A stretch of 64,000 nucleotides of DNA. Origin: Verrucomicrobiales bacterium (lineage in GTDB: Bacteria; Verrucomicrobiota; Verrucomicrobiia; Verrucomicrobiales; DEV007). The notes under the pieces were generated by a model, which saw only the letters and a list, made by a program, of their open reading frames with translations, was not told where the DNA came from and searched no databases. The position numbers and the translations under genes are program-made. Numbering within the stretch: the stretch's first letter is position 1; the number at the start of each line of letters is the position of its first letter. The stretch lies in the NCBI GenBank assembly GCA_029213005.1, contig JARGPI010000012.1, forward strand, positions 124,001 to 188,000, written 5' to 3'. This document shows, piece after piece, positions 61,424 through 64,000 of this stretch.

Positions 61424-61502
61424 TAAACAGGGTACAGTGGTTGACCTAACAGGGTACAGTCCCGGACTGAACAGGGTACAATCGCAAACTAAACAGGGTA
61501 CA
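61424..61502. repeat. 22-bp-period repeat, locus 6 (four copies, between nuoM and nuoN)
   Basis: Cores start at 61424, 61446, 61468 and 61490, each exactly 22 bases apart (for example TGAACAGGGTACA at 61468). All keep the ACAGGGTACA half exactly while the left half varies (TAA, CTA, TGA, TAA). The array directly precedes nuoN, within an apparent operon. Confidence 0.9.
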
Positions 61503-61513
61503 ATCCGCTTTCA

Positions 61514-63046
61514 TTATCCTCCTACAGCGACCATAAGCCCTTCCAGAGCCGGTCTCAGATATTTGATTAAAAGCTCAGGCACGAACCCAGTCAGCAAAAG
61601 GGTTCCCAACAATAGAAAGATCGGCAGTTTTTCAGCCCAGTTCAGGTCGCTCACCTTCGGCAGTTTTGCGGCCAGCTCACCTTTGAAGATGTTTCGGAAA
61701 GCCCGCAACATATAGACTGCGGAAATCACTACACCCCAGAGCGCCAGAATCGTAGCCCACTGCAAGGGTCCAAAGGTTCCGTCAAAGTCTCTAAACGCAC
61801 CGAAAAACACCATCACCTCAGCGGCGAAGTTTGTGAAACCGGGCAGGCCGATCGACGCAAAAGCCGCGAAACCAAAGAGCAGTCCGGCTGCAGGAATCAC
61901 CTTGGCAAGACCGCCGAGCTTTGCGAATTCGAGTGAACCGTAGCGATCACGGAGTGCACCGGAAAGAGCAAACAGCAGAGCGATCGAAATCCCGTGAGCA
62001 AACATCAGCAATACCGCTCCAACCGTTCCTATATAGGTCCCGCTGGCGATTCCAAGAAAGACGTAACCCATGTGCATCACACTGGAATACCCGAGCATTT
62101 TATCGAGACGCTTCTGAGCGATCGTGACCAGTCCGAGAATAATGATGTTTCCGACCAGTAGAATCAGAATCAGGTTGGTAAGCGCTTCTGCTCCCTGCGG
62201 CAGTATAGGATTGGCCACCCGGATCAAACCGTACAGTCCGAACTTTTTGAGAACACCGGCGTGAAGCATCGCAACCGGGGTCGGTGCATCGGCATAGGCA
62301 TTCGGTGCCCAGCTGTGAAAAGGAAAGAGCGATACGAGAATCCCGAATCCAATGAGGAGAGGCAGGTAAATCCACATCTGAGCCTGCTGTTCCATCCCCG
62401 ACTCACGAGCCACTGCAATCAAACTGGGAATGTCGAAGGTTTCTGCATTCAAGCCCGACATCGTAGCAATCAATCCGAGCAGCAGGATCAAACTTCCCAC
62501 TCCGAGGTAAATCGTGATCGTCCAGGCGGTTTTCACCCGGTTTGCTCCCACCCCGAAGATTCCGATCATCAGGAATGTTGGAATCAGGGCCAATTCGTGA
62601 AAGGCATAGAGGAAGAACAGATCCGTCGAGAGGAAAGCTCCCATCGCCCCGGCTCCAATCAGCAGGCAGCAAATGTAGTAGAGTTTCGAACTCCCTTTGA
62701 TGGCGTCTTCTTTTGGCGAAATCCAGATCGCTGCCAGCGAAACGATCGCGGTGAGCAACATCAGAACCATGCTGATTCCATCGATCCCGAACGCCAGACT
62801 GATGTCGGGAAACCCGTCGATATCAAAAACCTTGCGGCCCTGGAATCCGGTCTCTCCAAAGTACTGAAATGAAAAATTACTGACGCCCTCTTTACTGACG
62901 TTGAAGTGATTCGGCATCGCGGTCACAAATGCACAAATCGCGACACCAATCGCCGCAATGAGAGAGGTCGCCCGGGCCGGAGCACCAAAAGCAATCGTGA
63001 TCGCCGCGAGGATGGGCAACAGAACGATGATTTCCAGAATGGTCAT
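61514..63046 (-). CDS. nuoM: NADH-quinone oxidoreductase subunit M
   Basis: A 510-residue proton-pumping subunit of complex I. The AFHELALIPTFLMIG Glu helix and PFHSWAPNAYADAPTPVAML with the LKKFGLYGL Lys helix are the family's proton-path motifs. It starts 24 bases after the nuoL stop. Confidence 0.97.
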   Translation of the reverse strand: MTILEIIVLLPILAAITIAFGAPARATSLIAAIGVAICAFVTAMPNHFNVSKEGVSNFSFQYFGETGFQGRKVFDIDGFPDISLAFGIDGISMVLMLLTAIVSLAAIWISPKEDAIKGSSKLYYICCLLIGAGAMGAFLSTDLFFLYAFHELALIPTFLMIGIFGVGANRVKTAWTITIYLGVGSLILLLGLIATMSGLNAETFDIPSLIAVARESGMEQQAQMWIYLPLLIGFGILVSLFPFHSWAPNAYADAPTPVAMLHAGVLKKFGLYGLIRVANPILPQGAEALTNLILILLVGNIIILGLVTIAQKRLDKMLGYSSVMHMGYVFLGIASGTYIGTVGAVLLMFAHGISIALLFALSGALRDRYGSLEFAKLGGLAKVIPAAGLLFGFAAFASIGLPGFTNFAAEVMVFFGAFRDFDGTFGPLQWATILALWGVVISAVYMLRAFRNIFKGELAAKLPKVSDLNWAEKLPIFLLLGTLLLTGFVPELLIKYLRPALEGLMVAVGG

Positions 63047-63070
63047 ATTTGCGATCTTTTTCCGGCGAAA

Positions 63071-64000
63071 TTAAAGAATTAGTAGAAGAATCAGTAGCAA
63101 CACCGCTACCCCGATGTAGAAGACGTAAGCCTGAAGATTCCCCACTTGAAAGAGACGCAGCAGCGAGCCGGCCGTCATTGCAGCAACCGCAGGGAAGCGG
63201 GCCGTTAAAGGCTCAATCAGGGTATTGTCGACCCAGTTAAGTAATCCCCCAACACGGTCCTGCCCCCATTTGACCAGTTGCCCGTAACCTTCGTCGATGT
63301 AGAATTTGTCCCGGAACAGTGCCAGACTGATGGGATCTTTCTTCTTCCCGAGATAGAAGACCGCCGCGAGAACCACACCGGCAACCAGAGCGACAAGTGA
63401 AGCGATTGCCGTAAGCGAGAAGTGGAAGTCTGTCACCGGATTGACTGAGTGACCTCGAGATTTCAGAAACTCCGGTACACCGCCATAGACGGAAATCACC
63501 GAGACGATCGCCAGCAAAATGAGTGGGATCAACATCACTGGACTGACCTCGTGAGCGTGATCTGCATTCTTGGATTTCCCGCGACCCAGGAAAGCCACGA
63601 TGAAGAGCCGGGTCATGTAAAAGGGCGTCAGAAAAGCCACTCCGATCCCGATCCAGAATACGAGTTTGTAATTCCAAATGTGCTCAGCGGTGAGCGCCTT
63701 ATCCAGAATGTGTTCTTTACTCCAGAAACCACTCGATAAAGGAATCGCAATCAGAGCCGCCGTTCCCAGCGCAAAGGTGATCGAGGTGATCGGCATCTTT
63801 TTGAAGAGACCACCCATCTTCCAGATATTCTGTTCGTGATGACAGGCGTAAATCACCGCACCGGAACCAAGGAACAGAAGTGCTTTGAAGAATGCGTGAG
63901 TGTAAAGGTGGAACATCCCGGCATCGCTTCCCTCCTGCCCGAAACCCTGAGCCATAATCATATAGCCGAGTTGGGAGAGAGTTGAGTAGGCGAGGATCTT
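63071..64000 (-). CDS. nuoL: NADH-quinone oxidoreductase subunit L, C-terminal part (runs off window end)
   Basis: The last 310 or so codons of nuoL. The frame is open to the window edge and upstream of the first ATG reads KILAYSTLSQLGYM, the family's conserved helix, so the gene continues beyond 64000. MFHLYTHAFFKALLFLGSG and the C-terminal long lateral helix region (about the last 150 residues) are present. NuoL is the distal proton-pumping subunit of complex I. Confidence 0.96.
   Translation of the reverse strand, partial: KILAYSTLSQLGYMIMAQGFGQEGSDAGMFHLYTHAFFKALLFLGSGAVIYACHHEQNIWKMGGLFKKMPITSITFALGTAALIAIPLSSGFWSKEHILDKALTAEHIWNYKLVFWIGIGVAFLTPFYMTRLFIVAFLGRGKSKNADHAHEVSPVMLIPLILLAIVSVISVYGGVPEFLKSRGHSVNPVTDFHFSLTAIASLVALVAGVVLAAVFYLGKKKDPISLALFRDKFYIDEGYGQLVKWGQDRVGGLLNWVDNTLIEPLTARFPAVAAMTAGSLLRLFQVGNLQAYVFYIGVAVLLLILLLIL

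Noticed and set aside
61424..61502. Possible CRISPR array (regular repeats)
   Set aside because: Cores are 13 bp with 9-bp spacers, there are only four copies and no cas genes; the period is too short for CRISPR.

Overview
The window looks like chromosomal DNA from a Verrucomicrobiota bacterium, perhaps marine, or a close PVC relative. This is inferred from gene content: four secreted sulfatases, a YdjY-domain protein, a DUF5060 glycosidase, a PrkA/YeaH/SpoVR operon with a second PrkA-like gene, and an accessory SecA-like gene with HlyD and M50 partners. I see no rRNA, tRNA, CRISPR array, prophage or transposase. Base composition looks even, with no obvious island. Shine-Dalgarno sites are often weak or absent, so several starts were chosen from signal peptides and domain boundaries.

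Layout. 1-19 kb: sulfatases, an SMP-30-like lactonase, an EF-hand protein, a FloA (flotillin) operon, an SGNH esterase, an HDAC-like deacetylase, YqeY, UbiE/MenG, an SDR, a glycine-rich RRM protein, two rRNA-modifying enzymes (RsuA and an RsmC-like methyltransferase) and small conserved proteins. 19.3-26.4 kb: a four-gene minus-strand operon encoding a shortened SecA-like ATPase, a periplasmic adaptor, a GAF-domain/HlyD adaptor fusion and a PqqD-like/M50 protease/HlyD fusion. This is the best candidate for an undescribed export or envelope system. 26.5-34.0 kb: a stress-type operon prkA1-yeaH-spoVR-prkA2. 34.6-44.9 kb: a small secreted protein, Lon with Hsp20, a SCO1-like copper protein, a FadL-type porin, an L,D-transpeptidase, an RsmA-Nudix fusion and a secreted alpha/beta hydrolase. 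45-55 kb: YggT, ADP-ribosylglycohydrolase, a C39-like membrane peptidase, a prenyltransferase-repeat protein, KDPG aldolase, an orphan sugar-binding lipoprotein and an ArsM-ArsS pair (arsenosugar synthesis). 55.4-58 kb: a putative DNA-binding protein with a large P-loop ATPase of unknown role. 58-64 kb: a DUF5060 glycosidase and the 3' end of the nuo operon (nuoL, nuoM, nuoN).

A dispersed intergenic repeat recurs at six loci. Its 13-bp core is TGTACAGGGTACA (or the complement), and wherever there is more than one copy the cores repeat at exactly 22-bp steps. Two arrays lie inside apparent operons (nuoM/nuoN and the SecA-like operon). This periodicity is read directly from the sequence; its function is unknown.

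Taken together the genes suggest an aerobic, menaquinone-using heterotroph that degrades sulfated polysaccharides (sulfatases, esterases, glycosidase, KDPG aldolase, sugar-binding protein) and has stress proteolysis and kinase modules.
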